Shown piece by piece: positions 1-9,397 of a stretch of 64,000 nt of DNA (positions are counted from its first letter, which is position 1; each line of letters starts with the position of its first letter). The position numbers and the translations under genes were made by a program. A model generated the notes under the pieces. That model was not told the DNA's origin, did not search any database, and saw only the letters and a list, made by a program, of their open reading frames with translations. The DNA is from Bremerella sp. TYQ1 (GTDB taxonomy: Bacteria > Planctomycetota > Planctomycetia > Pirellulales > Pirellulaceae). The DNA lies in NCBI RefSeq assembly GCF_020150455.1, contig NZ_CP083740.1, forward strand, positions 3,534,001 through 3,598,000, in the 5' to 3' direction.

Positions 1-5
1 TTCCG

Positions 6-1370
6 ATGAAGAGAATGGGTTTGACGAATATGCAGGCCTCGACGCAATCACGAGACGCCAGCTTGCCAGCACTGAAGCTAGTCCAATCGTCGCGTTGGGT
101 CTGGCGATTTGCCAATGCACTGCTCGTCCTCCTTTTGTTGAGTATCGTCGGCATGATTTTCGTTCCCTGGCAGCAATCCGCACGCGGAGCCGGCCAGGTG
201 ATCGCTTACTCGCCGCAGGAACGTCAACAAACGGTGACCGCCCCGACGAAGGGAATTGTTGCGATCATTTCGCCAGAACTCCGCGAAGGCTCGATCGTCA
301 AAAAGGGTGACTTGATCCTTGAAATGGAACCGAGCGCGGCCGACTTAGTCAGCCAACTGGAAGCCTCGCTCCGAGACTTGGACGCAAAAGTCGCCACGGC
401 CGAGACCAAAGCGGAAGTGTACGGACGAAACGTCATCGACTTCACCGAGGCGAAATCGGCCGCCGTTTCCGCTGCCGATCAACTGGTGGAAGCCGCCGAA
501 GCCAAGTGGGATGCCAAGCAAAAATTAGTCGCCGGATATGAAGCGAAACGCCTGCAAGCTCAGCTTAATTTGGAACGCCAAAAGAAGCTGTTCGAGAATG
601 GCCTTCAATCCGAGAAGGAACTTGAAAAGCTGCAGAAAGATTTGAACGTTGCCGAGTCCGACTTGCGATCGGCTCAATTGGAAGTGAACGCGGCGCTCGG
701 AGAACTGGGCGCCAAACGCAAAGAACGAATCCAGAAGGAACGCGAAGCTCAGACAAAAGTCGATTACGCCAAAGCGATGCAGCAGGAAGCCTTGGGACAA
801 GTTGCGACCGCCAACAAGGAACGTCGTGACATCGAGATCAAGCTTTCGGAACTGCAACGACTGAATATCCGAGCTCCGCGTGACGGCACGCTTTATCGTG
901 TCGAAGTGTTTGAACAAGGGCAGATGTTGAAGGAAGGAGATCCCCTGTTTACGATCGTCCCTGAGACAAGTCAGCGGGCCGTCGAACTGTGGGTTTCCGG
1001 AAACGATGTTCCCTTGGTCCATGCAGCCGACCACGTGCGGCTGCAGTTTGAAGGATGGCCGGCAGTTCAGTTTGCCGGGTGGCCTTCGGTGGCCGTGGGA
1101 ACATTCAGTGGTACCGTCGCCAGCGTCGATGCCACGGACGATGGAATGGGAAATTTTCGCGTGTTGGTCGTGCCAGATGAGGAATCCTCATGGCCATCCG
1201 ATCGTTATTTACGGCAAGGTGTTCAAGCCAACGGCTGGGTCATGCTGAATCAGGTTCCTCTGGGCTACGAGATATGGCGACAACTAAACGGATTTCCTCC
1301 CACGGCCTCGGATACCGAAAAGGCCAAGAGCAAGGATGCTGCGAAACCGAAGGTCAAGCTACCGAAGTAG
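6..1370 (+). CDS. HlyD-family membrane fusion (adaptor) protein
   Basis: Periplasmic adaptor that would link an inner-membrane transporter to a TolC-type channel. A short cytoplasmic N-terminus is followed by one transmembrane helix (about residues 32-54), a biotinyl/lipoyl-like half-motif, a very long Ala/Glu/Lys-rich coiled-coil hairpin (about 105-285), then the second lipoyl half (NIRAPRDGTLYRV) and a beta-barrel domain. The C-terminus is Lys-rich. The TolC-like gene follows directly and overlaps, so the two are one operon. The cognate transporter is not in the window and is probably to the left. Only five bases precede the first ATG here, so the true start could lie upstream of the window; ATGs at residues 4 and 9 are alternatives. 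Family assignment is firm, substrate unknown. Confidence 0.85.
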   Translation: MKRMGLTNMQASTQSRDASLPALKLVQSSRWVWRFANALLVLLLLSIVGMIFVPWQQSARGAGQVIAYSPQERQQTVTAPTKGIVAIISPELREGSIVKKGDLILEMEPSAADLVSQLEASLRDLDAKVATAETKAEVYGRNVIDFTEAKSAAVSAADQLVEAAEAKWDAKQKLVAGYEAKRLQAQLNLERQKKLFENGLQSEKELEKLQKDLNVAESDLRSAQLEVNAALGELGAKRKERIQKEREAQTKVDYAKAMQQEALGQVATANKERRDIEIKLSELQRLNIRAPRDGTLYRVEVFEQGQMLKEGDPLFTIVPETSQRAVELWVSGNDVPLVHAADHVRLQFEGWPAVQFAGWPSVAVGTFSGTVASVDATDDGMGNFRVLVVPDEESSWPSDRYLRQGVQANGWVMLNQVPLGYEIWRQLNGFPPTASDTEKAKSKDAAKPKVKLPK

Positions 1371-2959
1371 GTTTCGTTGGGATCGTCGTGCTTGCGTTGA
1401 GCGCCGCATTCGCCATCTCTGGATGCCGTACCGCTTCGCCAAGCCCGCCGGAATATGCCGAGCAGCAACCACAGCTCTCCTTACAAAACGTCGACGAAGC
1501 ACCACAGCCGTCATCGTACAAACAGAACTCGTCCGAGTTCCAATATGTTTCGTACGATGAAGAGCTGCCGGGCCGCGCGAACACGCCTTCTAATCTAGAG
1601 CTTGTTCCGCTGGAAGAGATCCAGCCGTCGCCGCTTAACATGCAAGACGTGCTGACCGCGGTGCAAGCTTCCTATCCATTGCTGCGAAGCGCGTACCTGA
1701 GCCGGGCCGTTGCCGCGGGGCAAAACACCTCGGCCTGGGGCGAATTCGACTTGAAGCTGAAAGGCTCGTCGATCTCCCGCCCGGAAGGGTTTTACGAAAC
1801 CTACCGCCAAGCCGTCTCGATGGAGAAACCACTCTTCTCCGGCGGCTATCTCTACAGTGGCTATCGCCTCGGCGAAGGCAACTTTCCGCCATGGTACGGA
1901 GAACGACAAACTAACGGTGGCGGCGAATTCGCCGCTGGCGTGGGGATTCCACTTCTCAAAGGTCGCGCCATCGACAAACGCCGCGCCGAGTTGTTCAAAG
2001 CTGAACTGGAACAGCAACGCGTCGAGCCCGAAATTCGTGCTCAGCTCATCGAATTCAGCCGAGTCGCTTCGATTTATTACTGGGACTGGGTTGCCGCCGG
2101 ACAGGCTCGCGACGCCCAGAAAGGCCTACTCACGCTGGCCCAACAGCGCGTGCAGAACATTCAAAAGCGAATCGAACTGGGCGACTTGAAACCGATCACT
2201 CGCATCAACAACGAACAGCTGATCGCTTCCCGCGAAACGAAGGTGATCGAGTCGGAGCGAAAACTGCAAAGCGCCGCAATCAAGCTTTCGCTCTTCTTCC
2301 GCGATCCTGCCGGCGAGCCACTGCTGCCGCACGAATCGCTGCTGCCCGATGGCTTTCCAGCGCAAGAGCTTCCCACGACCGAGGCCCTTGCCGATGCCTC
2401 CGATACGGCGATTGCCGCTTCGCCGCTGCTTGCCGAGCTGGACTGGCAGATACGTCAAAACCGAGTCGACTTGCAGCAAGCCGAGAACTCGGTCTTACCG
2501 AAACTGGACGCTCAGTTGTACGCCTCGAAAGATATCGGCGACCCGACAAGTTCTAAAGGTGATAAGACACCGTTCGAGTTAGAACTTGGTTTGTTCGGCG
2601 AAGTTCCGCTACAACGTCGTGAAGCATTCGGCAAGATTACTTCAACGCAAGCGAAGCTTCAGCAACTTTCCGCGAAGCGTCAATTCACCGCCGACAAAAC
2701 GATCGCCGCGGTTCAAGATGCCGTCTCGGCTTTGATCAACGCCAAAGAACGTATTGCCCGAGCCGAGCAAAATGTCAGCCTGGCAGATGAAGCGTTGAAG
2801 CTGGCGAGAATTCAGTTCGATGCCGGCGACATCGATCTCGTAGAACTCAATATCTACGAGCAAGCGACCACCGATGCCAGGATTATTGAGATTTCTGCCA
2901 AAGCAGATTTCTTCAAAGCGATGGCCGACTACCGAGCCGCACTCAACGTGACGCCATAG
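1274..2959 (+). CDS. TolC-family outer-membrane efflux lipoprotein
   Basis: Outer-membrane channel subunit of an efflux or type I export system. The protein has the TolC/OEP architecture: two long helical repeats rich in Gln, Ala and Glu (for example LAQQRVQNIQKRIELGDL and LARIQFDAGDIDLVELN, the second with the family's typical end-of-helix turn). Near the start is a hydrophobic stretch ending in the lipobox AISGC, so the mature protein should be lipidated. The start is uncertain: the ATG chosen gives a 33-residue lead before the hydrophobic stretch and overlaps the upstream adaptor gene by 97 bp in another frame; a GTG at 1388 inside the hydrophobic stretch is the only start after the upstream stop that keeps the lipobox, but it would give a very short signal. 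Partner: the upstream HlyD-like adaptor. Confidence 0.8.
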   Translation: MATTKRISSHGLGYRKGQEQGCCETEGQATEVGFVGIVVLALSAAFAISGCRTASPSPPEYAEQQPQLSLQNVDEAPQPSSYKQNSSEFQYVSYDEELPGRANTPSNLELVPLEEIQPSPLNMQDVLTAVQASYPLLRSAYLSRAVAAGQNTSAWGEFDLKLKGSSISRPEGFYETYRQAVSMEKPLFSGGYLYSGYRLGEGNFPPWYGERQTNGGGEFAAGVGIPLLKGRAIDKRRAELFKAELEQQRVEPEIRAQLIEFSRVASIYYWDWVAAGQARDAQKGLLTLAQQRVQNIQKRIELGDLKPITRINNEQLIASRETKVIESERKLQSAAIKLSLFFRDPAGEPLLPHESLLPDGFPAQELPTTEALADASDTAIAASPLLAELDWQIRQNRVDLQQAENSVLPKLDAQLYASKDIGDPTSSKGDKTPFELELGLFGEVPLQRREAFGKITSTQAKLQQLSAKRQFTADKTIAAVQDAVSALINAKERIARAEQNVSLADEALKLARIQFDAGDIDLVELNIYEQATTDARIIEISAKADFFKAMADYRAALNVTP

Positions 2960-3025
2960 TCGCACATTGTGCCCATAAGATCTCAAAGTCTGCCTGAAGT
3001 TTGCGCCAAGTCTGCGCGTGGCCTG

Positions 3026-5509
3026 CTAGTTTTGCGAACCATTCGCAGGGTATTCTCGCGTTCGATAAAGGAACGCGTCGGACGTCAGCAGTGACGTGAG
3101 CAGCGCCTTCATGCTGCCCCCGTTTTCTCGATAAGCTTGATGTGCCGCTTGCAGCACCGGAGCGTCATTCAGCGTTTCGTTGCGTCCCATCCAGAACCGA
3201 AACGCATGCCGCACAAAGACTTGCTCCGCACGCTCGCTTGCGGCAATCTTTTCGATCAACTCGATCGCATCGGCAACGTCGCCATCAAGCTCCGGCACTC
3301 CAGAATTGATAATCGCGCCGTAGGTTTCGACCGGTTTGCCAAGTTCTGATTCGCGGTAAATCCCCGCGTGGTTATACATCTCGAACGGCAAACCCAGCGG
3401 ATCCATCTTCTGATGACAAGTCCAGCAGTACGTCTCTTGGGTGACCCGCATTCGTTCACGCAGCGTATGATGTGGCTCGTCCGGTAGCATGGCATCGACC
3501 GTAATCGGCACGTCCGGAATGCCTCCGCCGAGGAGCCGTTCTTGAATCCATTTCCCTCGTCGAATGGCATGGTTGTCCATGGCATCCGAGTGCGAGACAA
3601 GCCAGCTGGGGTGCGTTAAAATCCCCAATCGCTGCCCTTCAGGGACGGTCGAAAGAACGCGTTCCGGCTTTAGCGACCCGCTTCCGAAGCTGCGTCGACC
3701 GACACGAGCATAGATCTCAGGGCCTGACAATTCTGCTTCCTCTACTTTGTGATTGGCGTTCCGAAACTTCCGGACCAACGCGGCCGGCGGCATCTTATCG
3801 GGATTGGCTTTCTTCCACGCGGCGATCTCCGCGTTGTAGACTTTGCGAGCCTCTGCCGCTGCCTGGGCCGTTTCTTTATCAGATCGCCGCTCGCCGAAAT
3901 AGGTGCTGTCCTTATTCGCGGCAATCACTTTCTTCGTCGTAAGAAGTTGCTTGAGAACCTCTTGATCCTCTTCCAGAATCAGTTCGACAAGTCGGTCGGT
4001 ACTTGCGGTCGCATCGAACATGGCCGAGTAGTGTGCCTGGCCATTGAGCGCCCCAGTATCGGCCAGGGCTTTGGTATCCTTGCAAATGTATCCGCCCAAG
4101 TCGTAGTCGAAGTAATCCCGAAAGAACTGCAAGATGCGTGGCTTGCGAATCGTATCGTCTGCCAGCATGCGTTCGACTTCTCGCTTGACGTCCTCTTTCG
4201 TTCGCATCCGCCCTTCGACGATGGCCGCTTTCAGCTCGGCATCTGGTTTGATGTAACGCAGCGCATGATTCACGGCGAGGCCAAGCTCCCAGTCTTGCAA
4301 CATTACACGGCCGTAACGATCTGGCTGGCCAGCTTCTACCAATTCAGGTCGAAACAACGCATCTCGGTCGAGGAAGATCGACGACAAACCTAATACCACG
4401 CCATCTTCTTTCCCTAGCTTGGCAATCGATTGCTTAACAATCGCGAGGTACGCGTCCGATTCTTCCGCCGATGGTGGGCGAAACGTCAACGCCTCGAAAA
4501 GGAAATCGACCGATTCTCGGAGGCTTTCATCGGTAACTTCTTCGCTCTCCATCAAATCACGAATGGGAGTCAGCGGCCGCATTTCCTTGGTGCTGTAAAC
4601 CAGCGACGTCGGCAGCCCTCGCAAATCTCCCTGCATCTTGTCTTTGATCGAATTGGGATTGTCGGTAATCTGATACGGCTCGGCGATGCTCAAAGGACCA
4701 TAGGCCATGTAGCCAATAATGTCTTCGGCGACGCCAATGATTTGAGTCGCCTCGGCACTGTTGACCGTATAAAAGTGAGGGTAATTTTCGAGCCCATGGT
4801 CGCGTGCCGAAGACAACGCGACAGGAACACTCTTCACCGCAGTGGCATAGGCGACCGTTCCTCCTTGCCACTTGATGATGCGGTCGATGCCAAAGTAAAG
4901 CTTCAGTTCGCCGCCATGATTGGTCGGAACCATGTCTCCGTGCGTGCGAAGACCGGGCTTTGCGGGATCGAATTCTGGCTCACGATTGATCAACTCGTTC
5001 AAGCGAGTGATATGTTCCTGGGGCGTTACCCGCCACAGTCGAGCAGGCGAAGAGGTTGGCTGCAGCTGAATCCCTTCCGGCAGCTTTCCAAAGAGCAACT
5101 GATGATTGACAAAATTTCCTTTGTTAGGATCACGATCGACATGGAAGCCGCCTTTGTCTTTGAGCGTTCGCTTGAGTTCGCCAACGATCCATTCCGAGAA
5201 CCGAAGCCGTTCGACAATTTCTGGCTGCGGCATATCACGCGGCGGCATCTCTTGCAGTGCGACTTGGGCCCACACCGCCGTCCACGCATCGGAGTTCACT
5301 TCGTCGATCGGGCCGATATCGCTGAGCGAGAAGCCCGCTTCTGGATCGGACTCTCCGTGGCAATCGACGCAGTGATTCACGAGAAACGGCTGGCCAATCT
5401 GTTCAAAGCTTTGATTGACGCCCTGACCCGGCGTGTATTTCTCGCCGTGAACGACCGCAGGTAGGGTCAAGCAAAGAAGCAGTGCCGAAATGGAATCGAG
5501 CCGGATCAT
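3026..5509 (-). CDS. DUF1592/DUF1588/DUF1585-type cytochrome c protein
   Basis: Exported planctomycete multidomain protein of the PSD/PSCyt families. A signal peptide ([16 protein letters not shown]) precedes a cytochrome-like domain with haem motif CVDCH, followed by the DUF1587, DUF1595, DUF1592, DUF1588 and DUF1585-like regions; a second haem-type motif CWTCH lies in the C-terminal third in the characteristic context HQKMDPLG. Its ATG overlaps the stop of the upstream DUF1552 gene (ATGA), so the two are translationally coupled. Biochemical role is not established for the family; association with polysaccharide or sulfated-glycan breakdown and periplasmic redox chemistry is often proposed. 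Length (827 aa) is normal for the family. Confidence 0.85.
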   Translation of the reverse strand: MIRLDSISALLLCLTLPAVVHGEKYTPGQGVNQSFEQIGQPFLVNHCVDCHGESDPEAGFSLSDIGPIDEVNSDAWTAVWAQVALQEMPPRDMPQPEIVERLRFSEWIVGELKRTLKDKGGFHVDRDPNKGNFVNHQLLFGKLPEGIQLQPTSSPARLWRVTPQEHITRLNELINREPEFDPAKPGLRTHGDMVPTNHGGELKLYFGIDRIIKWQGGTVAYATAVKSVPVALSSARDHGLENYPHFYTVNSAEATQIIGVAEDIIGYMAYGPLSIAEPYQITDNPNSIKDKMQGDLRGLPTSLVYSTKEMRPLTPIRDLMESEEVTDESLRESVDFLFEALTFRPPSAEESDAYLAIVKQSIAKLGKEDGVVLGLSSIFLDRDALFRPELVEAGQPDRYGRVMLQDWELGLAVNHALRYIKPDAELKAAIVEGRMRTKEDVKREVERMLADDTIRKPRILQFFRDYFDYDLGGYICKDTKALADTGALNGQAHYSAMFDATASTDRLVELILEEDQEVLKQLLTTKKVIAANKDSTYFGERRSDKETAQAAAEARKVYNAEIAAWKKANPDKMPPAALVRKFRNANHKVEEAELSGPEIYARVGRRSFGSGSLKPERVLSTVPEGQRLGILTHPSWLVSHSDAMDNHAIRRGKWIQERLLGGGIPDVPITVDAMLPDEPHHTLRERMRVTQETYCWTCHQKMDPLGLPFEMYNHAGIYRESELGKPVETYGAIINSGVPELDGDVADAIELIEKIAASERAEQVFVRHAFRFWMGRNETLNDAPVLQAAHQAYRENGGSMKALLTSLLTSDAFLYRTREYPANGSQN

Positions 5510-6840
5510 GCCAGGATTTCCTTCAACGGACCATTTCCGCTATCAAACTTCTTGGCCAGCTTATCGCTCATGTTGAATCGATCGCAGGTCACGCCTGCGG
5601 CACGCAGCAGCGACGTATAAAGAGCGTTGATCGGACGGGTACCATCCAGTTGGGTGAAGCATCCGGTTTTGAACGCTCCATCAAAATTCCCCAGCAGCAT
5701 GACCGGCCAATTCGATCCCTTGGTGTGCTGACTATCGGCGTTGTTACTGGTATAGACGATCAACGTATTGTCCATCATCGAACCGTTGCCTTCTGGAACG
5801 GCCTCGAGGGCTTGCATAATACGGACAAGCATCTGGCTGTTGTACTGACGAATCTTAATCCAGATTGGGTTATCCGGCTGCTTCATGTGCCCGAGGTTGT
5901 GCCCCTGTTGCTCGATGCCGAGCCCCTTCCAGGCGCCGAAGATCTCGCCTCGGCCGGAGCCGATTGTCAGCGTGTTGGTGATGCCGGATGTCAGTGCCGA
6001 GATACCCAGATCAAGCAGCACATCGTGCCAGTCGGTTTCGAATTCTGGCTTGGTGTATCGCTCGTCGACTTCTGGAGCGAACTTCTTCAGATGTTCTGAT
6101 ACGGTGCCAAGTCGATCGCGAAGTCCGTTGATGTCTTCGAAGCCTTGTACGAACTGCCCATACCGCTGCTGCTCGGTGCCTGGCAAGGAATTTCCTTTAG
6201 CCGCGGCGAGCATTTCGATTTGATTGAACATGTTCGACCGGGCTTCGTGCTGTCGACGAATGTCCCCAGTGGCAATGCCGCCGTACAGCAGTTGGTAAAG
6301 CTGGCTTGGATCGGAATACATGAAGATCGGCTGCCCTGCCCCACTTGCCGATAACGTCGCCAACGTCGGCTTGGTGGTCATGTTTTCGATCGAATCCATG
6401 CCGATACAAAGATGCGGCAACAACGTCTGCGGCAGCACTTTGCTCAGTTCGTAGTCGATCGTTGCCCCGCTGGGCGGAACCCCATCGCTTCCACGATAAC
6501 CGCCCAAAGCCCCGAAGAACGCACTATGCGACGGACTGGTATGCAGGCCATGCAGACCGTTGATGATGTGCATTCGCTCTTTGTACGGTTCGAGCGGGCT
6601 GATCGGTTCCGGCAGTTCCGCCTTGGCCAAAGAACCGCTGTTCTTCATTCCTTTGGGAATACAAGTCGCAGGATCGAAGCCTTGATTCTGCATGAAGAAA
6701 ATAATGCGTTTAGGCGTCGAGTTTTGCGTCGTACTGCTTTGAATCGGAGCGGCCAGCAGGTTTTGATCGACCAGGGACAGTCCGAGGGCAGCAGTAGTTC
6801 CGGTGGCCACTCCACGCAGCAGTTCTCTTCGATTGAGCAT
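5506..6840 (-). CDS. DUF1552 family exported protein
   Basis: Member of the DUF1552 family, related to DUF1501 and alkaline-phosphatase-fold proteins; function unknown. The N-terminus has a twin-arginine type signal ([12 protein letters not shown], then a hydrophobic segment ending at LLAAP). The usual family phrases [29 protein letters not shown] and [20 protein letters not shown] are present. Start: a GTG 15 bases upstream is in frame, but the ATG chosen has AAGGA seven bases before it. The gene is first in a two-gene operon with the DUF1592-type cytochrome, the standard planctomycete pairing, which suggests the two proteins act together in the periplasm. Confidence 0.85.
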   Translation of the reverse strand: MLNRRELLRGVATGTTAALGLSLVDQNLLAAPIQSSTTQNSTPKRIIFFMQNQGFDPATCIPKGMKNSGSLAKAELPEPISPLEPYKERMHIINGLHGLHTSPSHSAFFGALGGYRGSDGVPPSGATIDYELSKVLPQTLLPHLCIGMDSIENMTTKPTLATLSASGAGQPIFMYSDPSQLYQLLYGGIATGDIRRQHEARSNMFNQIEMLAAAKGNSLPGTEQQRYGQFVQGFEDINGLRDRLGTVSEHLKKFAPEVDERYTKPEFETDWHDVLLDLGISALTSGITNTLTIGSGRGEIFGAWKGLGIEQQGHNLGHMKQPDNPIWIKIRQYNSQMLVRIMQALEAVPEGNGSMMDNTLIVYTSNNADSQHTKGSNWPVMLLGNFDGAFKTGCFTQLDGTRPINALYTSLLRAAGVTCDRFNMSDKLAKKFDSGNGPLKEILA

Positions 6841-7215
6841 GTTCGGTCCTTCCACGAAAACGAGTTTCGGTCGCGATTTACGTTACTGGCGAAGGGGCGT
6901 CTCGACGGGGTCACATCCATGCTCAAGCGGCATGGTCATGACCTAAACAATCACCACTTGGGCGGCGGAAATGGGGAGGAAATTGGCTGGGGCGGGACAG
7001 GCGGGAATCATCTATTCAGTATATCGGTGGGTTGTACAGCAAACTACTCATTTTGGAGGTTTGATCCACGAATTCCGCCCCTGTCGTAGCGAAGCCTCGT
7101 GGCAAGTCATTGGCAGTTCGTACTTTACGTCTGGCTATCCTTTGTCAGCACTGGTTCGGTCGAAAACCGTTGGGGTGATTTCCGACCTGCATTCTTTTCG
7201 TAAACAAGGCGCAAA
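6841..7215. other. intergenic region, promoter side of the DUF1552 operon
   Basis: No gene is supported here. It should hold the promoter of the minus-strand DUF1552 gene. At its left edge, across the stop codon of the neighbouring dehydratase gene, lies an 11-bp tandem repeat: GCGCAAACTAC at 7209-7219 followed directly by GCGCAAACTAT at 7220-7230. No convincing terminator or promoter was recognised. Confidence 0.5.
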
Positions 7216-8340
7216 CTACGCGCAAACTATTTCACGATTCGTAACTTCTAAGACCATCTCGCCCAAGACTTCCGGACGGACACGGATGCCTAGTCCAGGC
7301 TCCGTCGAAGCTGTCATCGCGCCGTTGATTCGTTGCGGAGCGCCTTCCGCGCAACTGACGGTAACGTAGCTGTTGAAGTCGGTCGAGGTGAATCGGTACA
7401 TCTCTGGAGTGCTATGCGCGAGATGGGCAATCGCGGCGGTCGTTACATCGCCACCCCAGCTATCTTCCAGCGTCATTGCAATTCCTAACGACACACATAG
7501 GTCGCGCAGCTGTTTGGTTTTCGTCAGTCCCCCGAGCTTGCTAATCTTCAAATTAACGACGTCCATGGCCAAGTCCGCTTTCGCGCGGAGAAATGCCTGC
7601 AGGCTGTCGATGTTCTCATCCAGCACAAATGGATGGTCGGTACTTCGGCGAACGGCAACGCATTCTTCGTACGTCGCACATGGTTGTTCGATATAAACGT
7701 CCAAGTCGCGTACCGCACGAACGACACGCATTGCTTCGTGTTGACTCCAGCCGGTATTCGCATCAGCGACAAGCCGATCCGAAGGTGGCAAGACGGCCCG
7801 CGCGGCATGGATTCGTTCGATGTCTTGATCGGGATCGCCACCTACTTTCAGCTGAAAACGTTGGTACCCTTCCGCCCGATACTTGGCCACATTGGCCGAC
7901 ATCTCGTCCGGGGGAAGCTGCGAGATTGCTCGATAGAGCAACACCTCGTCACCGAAGCGGCCTCCTAACAGTTCGCAAACCGGCATCTGAGCATGTTGCC
8001 CCAGCAAGTCCCAGCAAGCGATATCGATCGCCGACTTCACGTACGGATGCCCCTTTAAAACCAAGTCCATCCGTTCGTTCAGTTTGGCCAGCTGCAGTGG
8101 ATCTTGCCCCAGCAGCTGCGGAGCAAGCTCTTTCAAGCCAGCACGAACGCCACCTGCGTAGGCCGGCAAATAGACCGGGCCAAGCGGACAAACTTCTCCG
8201 TAGCCAACCATCCCGCATGTGGTTTCCACCCCGACAATGGTGCTATCGAAAACAGTTACCGATTTCCCCTTGGCCCATTGATAGGTTGTCTCGACCAACG
8301 GAAGATCGACTTGATGGGCAAAAATTCTGGCGATTTCCAT
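7216..8340 (-). CDS. enolase-superfamily dehydratase, probably cis-3-hydroxy-L-proline dehydratase-like
   Basis: Mandelate racemase/muconate lactonizing enzyme superfamily protein of the MLE type. The N-terminal capping domain is followed by a TIM barrel with the expected residues: Lys165 (FQLKVGGDP), metal ligands Asp193 (ADAN), Glu219 (YIEQP) and Asp241 (LDENI), and a second catalytic Lys265 in LKISKLGG. Overall wording resembles cis-3-hydroxy-L-proline dehydratases and hydroxyproline-betaine epimerases more than mandelate racemases or chloromuconate enzymes. Start: an in-frame TTG lies 15 bases upstream, but the ATG (MEIARIF) fits family length (374 aa). It is divergent from a PAS-AraC regulator and near an Xaa-Pro peptidase, which supports a (hydroxy)proline role. 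The exact substrate is inference; another amino-acid racemase or dehydratase is possible. Confidence 0.7.
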   Translation of the reverse strand: MEIARIFAHQVDLPLVETTYQWAKGKSVTVFDSTIVGVETTCGMVGYGEVCPLGPVYLPAYAGGVRAGLKELAPQLLGQDPLQLAKLNERMDLVLKGHPYVKSAIDIACWDLLGQHAQMPVCELLGGRFGDEVLLYRAISQLPPDEMSANVAKYRAEGYQRFQLKVGGDPDQDIERIHAARAVLPPSDRLVADANTGWSQHEAMRVVRAVRDLDVYIEQPCATYEECVAVRRSTDHPFVLDENIDSLQAFLRAKADLAMDVVNLKISKLGGLTKTKQLRDLCVSLGIAMTLEDSWGGDVTTAAIAHLAHSTPEMYRFTSTDFNSYVTVSCAEGAPQRINGAMTASTEPGLGIRVRPEVLGEMVLEVTNREIVCA

Positions 8341-8484
8341 CGATTGTCTCGTCAAGCAGCTCGGTAACTTTTACAAGATTGGCCTACTGTGAAATGGCCC
8401 CCGAGTTACTAAGCTTGAAACGTGGGCCTGTTCCAACGTTCCCTAAGATAACGTCTCCTTGAATTCGATTCTTGGTGAATCTTC

Positions 8485-8515
8485 GTGCAATGTCGCCAAT
8501 GCGCGCACATTGCAC
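8485..8515. promoter_or_regulatory. 9-bp perfect inverted repeat, candidate operator
   Basis: GTGCAATGT at 8485-8493 is exactly inverted as ACATTGCAC at 8507-8515, separated by 13 bases, so equivalent positions are 22 bp apart, about two helical turns. It sits between the divergent dehydratase and PAS-AraC genes, about 30 bases before the chosen regulator ATG. A binding site for a dimeric regulator or a leader hairpin are both possible. Its position argues that the in-frame TTG at 8472 is not the start. Confidence 0.5.
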
Positions 8516-8543
8516 AGATCGCCGGCTGCAAGAAGCTCAACAG

Positions 8544-9248
8544 ATGCACATCGACGTCCAACTTTTGGCTCAGTTATTCGACCATGCTTCCGATACGGCG
8601 TTCTTTGTGAAAGACGCCGACGGAAGGTATCTCGCCGTCAACGAATCGCTGGCACTTCGCCATGGGTGGAAAAACAAACAGGACGTCCTGGGCAAAAAAT
8701 CGGCGGAGATCTGCCAAGGCGATTTCGGGGCAATCCCCTCGAAACAGGACGAACGCGTTTTGAAAACCGGCAAGCCATTACTCGATCAGCTCGAGATGCA
8801 ATGGCATCGGCCGCACATCCCGACATGGTGCGTCACAACCAAGCTGCCGATTCATGACGATTCTGGCAACGTGATCGGGCTGGTCGGGTTCTCGCGAGAC
8901 ATTCGTTCGCGCATCGAAGCGGACGAGATACCGCTTGAGTTTGCCCAAGCACTCGACGAGTTTGAAGAGACCCTATCGACCGAGGTAACGCCGGCATGGT
9001 TCGCCGAGCGGTGCCATCTTTCGCCCCATCGATTGTCTCGTTTAACGAAGCGGGTCTTCGATCTGACGCCGGGGCAGTTCATCACTAAGATCCGCATCGC
9101 AGCGGCGACCCGATTGCTGCAAGAGACCGAACTTTCCGTGGCAGAGATCGCTCATCGTTGCGGTTTCTACGACCACAGTGCTTTCACGCGTTCGTTCCGT
9201 AAAGCGACCGGCACCACTCCCAGCAAATTCCGGCAAGTTCTACCGTAA
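8544..9248 (+). CDS. PAS-domain AraC-family transcriptional regulator
   Basis: One-component regulator. Residues about 5-120 form a PAS sensor domain (FDHASDTAFFVKDADGRYLA, ending GLVGFSRDI), and residues about 135-234 form an AraC-type double helix-turn-helix domain (LSVAEIAHRCGFYDHSAFTR, then RKATGTTPSKFRQ). The frame is open from a TTG at 8472, but the ATG chosen starts just before the PAS fold and leaves the upstream dyad non-coding. Divergent orientation from the hydroxyproline-type dehydratase suggests it controls that gene and itself. The ligand sensed by the PAS domain is unknown. Confidence 0.85.
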   Translation: MHIDVQLLAQLFDHASDTAFFVKDADGRYLAVNESLALRHGWKNKQDVLGKKSAEICQGDFGAIPSKQDERVLKTGKPLLDQLEMQWHRPHIPTWCVTTKLPIHDDSGNVIGLVGFSRDIRSRIEADEIPLEFAQALDEFEETLSTEVTPAWFAERCHLSPHRLSRLTKRVFDLTPGQFITKIRIAAATRLLQETELSVAEIAHRCGFYDHSAFTRSFRKATGTTPSKFRQVLP

Positions 9249-9397
9249 CAGGCCGAACTGCGTGAAAACGATTGTTTTGCCTGACAGAGACTAGATTGTG
9301 CGCAATTTGGTAGAATTGTCTCTTTCAATTTCCAAGAGCCTCGTCTCATCCCCTATTAAAATTGAAGCTCGTAATCCCATTCAAGGAATAAGACTCG

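Noticed and set aside
4430..5464. Long open frame (344 codons) antisense to the DUF1592-type gene
   Set aside because: It mirrors codon structure of the real gene on the other strand, has no recognisable motifs and no ribosome-binding site.
8472..8543. TTG extension of the PAS-AraC regulator
   Set aside because: The extra 24 residues have no family match and contain the perfect dyad; the ATG at 8544 fits the PAS domain start.
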